Origin: Chloroflexota bacterium
GTDB taxonomy: Bacteria > Chloroflexota > Anaerolineae > Anaerolineales > Villigracilaceae
NCBI GenBank assembly: GCA_016191985.1
Contig: JACPVB010000170.1
Location: forward strand, 1 to 15,719
Reading direction: 5' to 3'
DNA: 15,719 bases
Under the pieces are notes generated by a model, which did no database searches, had not been told where the DNA came from, and saw nothing but the letters and a program-made list of their open reading frames with translations. Below, one piece after another: positions 13,869 to 15,719 of this stretch (within the stretch, counting starts at the first letter, position 1; each line of letters begins with the position of its first letter). The translations under genes were made by a program, and so were the position numbers.

Positions 13869-15719
13869 TTACTGCCGAATCCTCTCGCCTTTGGCATCCC
13901 ACAACACAGACTGAGTCACCTCCGCGCCGACCTGTTCGCCGAAGCACTCGATCTCCAATTTTGTGCCAGCCTTTGCATGTTCTATCGGAAGGTACGCATA
14001 CACAATAGACTTCTTCACTGAATACCCAAATCCACCCGCCGCCACCCAACCAACGATCTTCTCGCCAGTGCGGATAGGTTCCTTGCCAAGCACAATCGTG
14101 CGGTCATCCTCCAGCGTGAGCGTGCAAAGTTTTTGCTTGATGCCCTCCGCTTTTTGTTTTACCAACGCATCCTTGCCGATGAAATCTGCTTTATCGAGTT
14201 TGACCGCAAAGCCGAGACCCGCTTCGTAGGGAGTGTAGTCCGGTGAAATCTCGCCGCTCCAATAACGATAGCCCTTCTCGAGGCGCAGGGTGTCAATGGC
14301 TTTGTATCCGCCTGCCACCATGCCTTCCGGTTCGCCCGCTTTCCATAACGTATCCCAGAGTCGCAGGCCGTACTCCATCGGGCAGTAAAACTCCCAGCCC
14401 AGCTCGCCAACATAAGTCACGCGCGAAGCGATGACCGGGACATCGCCCACGTTGATTCGCTTGGAAGTCATATATGGGAAGCCCGCGTTCGACACGTCAT
14501 CTGTCGTTACCTTTTCCAAAATCTTGCGCGCCTTCGGTCCCCACAAACCGAGACAGGCATAGTTCGAGCCGACATCTTCGATGGTCACACTTCCGTCTTC
14601 GGGCATGTTGAGCGACAGCCACGACATATCATGCTGACCGAACGCCGTGCCGGTGACGATGAAGAAGCGATCCCCTGCCAGCCGCGTGACCGTGAAATCA
14701 CATTCGATGCCGCCGCGTTTGTTGAGGCATTGAGTGTAGGTGATCGCGCCGAGCGGTTGATCCATTTCATTTGCGCAAACGGTATTCAGAAATTTCAACG
14801 CGCCGGGTCCGCGCACTTCAAATTTGTTGAAGGATGTCTCGTCGAAGAGACCCGCGTTCTCGCGCGTCATCAAATGCTCATGCCCAATCGCACGCGACCA
14901 GTTATGGCGCGGCCAGCCTTTCGGTTCGTGTCCGTGCGTTGCTTTCTCTTCATAAATCCTGAACCAATTCGGGCGTTCCCAGCCCATCTTCTCGCCGAAG
15001 TGACAGCCCAAATCGCGCAGCCTGAAATAAGTGGGTGAGGTGCGCACATTGCGGCGCGACAGTCGCTCTTCGCCGGGGAAGTGAATATCGTAATATTGTG
15101 TATAGGTTTCAAAGGTGCGCGCGACAGTGTAGTCAATATTGTTGTAATTGGGACCGAAACGACGCACATCGAGCCGCCACATATCCCATTCGGGATGCCC
15201 ATCGATGATCCATTCCGCCATCACCTTGCCGATGCCGCCCGCGCCCGCGAGCCCATGCGCGCAGAAGGCGCACGCCACCCAGAAGCCTTTAACGGATGTG
15301 GGACCAAGTAAAAATTCACCATCAGGTGTGAAGCCTTCGGGACCGTTCAATAGTTTTACAACTTCCGCGTTTTCAATCGCAGGCACACGGCGGATCGAAT
15401 TTTCCATCAACGGGGTGAAGCGTTCCCAATCTGGCGGCAGCAATTGGAATTTGAAATCATGTGGAATTCCGTTCATGCCGAAAGTCGCGGGCTGGCGTTC
15501 GTAACCGCCCGTGATCAATCCACCCACTTCTTCACGCCAATATACAAGCAGGTCGGGGTCGCGCAGGTTGGGGAATTTATTGGTCACCCCTTCGATGGGC
15601 TTGGTCATAATATAAAGATGCGCCATGGGGACAACGGGCAGACTCAACCCGACCATTTTCCCAATCTCGCGTCCCCACATCCCCGAAGCGTTGACTACAA
15701 CTTCGGTCTTGATCGTACC
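13869..15719 (-). CDS. dimethylglycine/sarcosine dehydrogenase-like FAD-GcvT protein, N-terminus outside the window
   Basis: The frame is open to the window edge, so about 616 C-terminal residues of a protein expected near 800 are visible. The order is the end of a DAO-type FAD domain (GFTPDGEFLLGP, AGAGGIGKVMAEWI), an FAO_M bridging segment (RFGPNYNNIDYTVARTFETY), and then the aminomethyltransferase GcvT N- and C-terminal domains (NKFEVRGPGALKFLNTV, GELGWEFYCPMEYGLRLWD). This is the architecture of dimethylglycine and sarcosine dehydrogenases. These oxidise an N-methyl group and hand the one-carbon unit to tetrahydrofolate, with electrons going to an electron-transfer flavoprotein. The FAD-binding GxGxxG and covalent-FAD residue are off the window. 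It is the first visible gene of the operon, 63 bases before the transaldolase. Confidence 0.85.
   Translation of the reverse strand, partial: GTIKTEVVVNASGMWGREIGKMVGLSLPVVPMAHLYIMTKPIEGVTNKFPNLRDPDLLVYWREEVGGLITGGYERQPATFGMNGIPHDFKFQLLPPDWERFTPLMENSIRRVPAIENAEVVKLLNGPEGFTPDGEFLLGPTSVKGFWVACAFCAHGLAGAGGIGKVMAEWIIDGHPEWDMWRLDVRRFGPNYNNIDYTVARTFETYTQYYDIHFPGEERLSRRNVRTSPTYFRLRDLGCHFGEKMGWERPNWFRIYEEKATHGHEPKGWPRHNWSRAIGHEHLMTRENAGLFDETSFNKFEVRGPGALKFLNTVCANEMDQPLGAITYTQCLNKRGGIECDFTVTRLAGDRFFIVTGTAFGQHDMSWLSLNMPEDGSVTIEDVGSNYACLGLWGPKARKILEKVTTDDVSNAGFPYMTSKRINVGDVPVIASRVTYVGELGWEFYCPMEYGLRLWDTLWKAGEPEGMVAGGYKAIDTLRLEKGYRYWSGEISPDYTPYEAGLGFAVKLDKADFIGKDALVKQKAEGIKQKLCTLTLEDDRTIVLGKEPIRTGEKIVGWVAAGGFGYSVKKSIVYAYLPIEHAKAGTKLEIECFGEQVGAEVTQSVLWDAKGERIRQ

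Noticed and set aside
1..15719. tRNA, rRNA, phage, defence or transposase genes
   Set aside because: I saw no such gene on either strand; the only mobile-looking sequences are non-coding palindromes.

Overview
The window looks like a piece of a Chloroflexota (Anaerolineae-type) chromosome. This is inferred from protein style, moderate G+C content and the density of palindromic intergenic repeats; no rRNA or marker gene is present to prove it. Every confident gene lies on the minus strand, so transcription runs from the high-coordinate end to the low-coordinate end.

In transcription order, the first block is a catabolic-looking series. It starts with the C-terminal two thirds of a dimethylglycine/sarcosine dehydrogenase-like FAD-GcvT protein, cut by the window edge. 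Then come a transaldolase, a choline/ethanolamine kinase-like phosphotransferase, a class II ketose-bisphosphate aldolase, a HisC-like aminotransferase and a HAD phosphatase. The phosphatase is followed at once by an intrinsic terminator. Next is a monocistronic APC permease of the choline/GABA-permease type, which has its own terminator. A third block holds an FGGY glycerol-kinase-like protein, a fused GlpA-like/FAD-NAD(P) oxidoreductase of 808 aa, and a NUDIX hydrolase almost abutting it. Last, beyond a repeat-filled gap, is a secreted or membrane-anchored bactofilin-like (polymer-forming) protein. A possible C-terminal fragment of a plus-strand gene sits at the left edge.

The permease, choline-kinase-like protein, methylamine dehydrogenase-like protein, glycerol-kinase-like protein, glycerol-3-phosphate dehydrogenase-like fusion, and aldolase/transaldolase together suggest uptake and breakdown of an amino-alcohol or N-methylated compound. 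Their C3 products would be funnelled to dihydroxyacetone phosphate. Phospholipid head-group material (choline or ethanolamine plus glycerol) is one fitting substrate class. This is inference from families and gene order; no single enzyme proves the substrate. The kinase has Gly where glycerol kinases have the glycerol-binding Arg, so its substrate may not be glycerol.

The second theme is palindromic elements. At least nine hairpin or inverted-repeat elements lie in the window, from several families. Two families occur twice at full length with perfect or near-perfect terminal inverted repeats. Two more elements lie inside the 808-aa oxidoreductase in frame, one of them exactly at the seam between its two fused enzyme halves. 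Several fill whole intergenic gaps and create false upstream start codons, which I corrected using Shine-Dalgarno positions.
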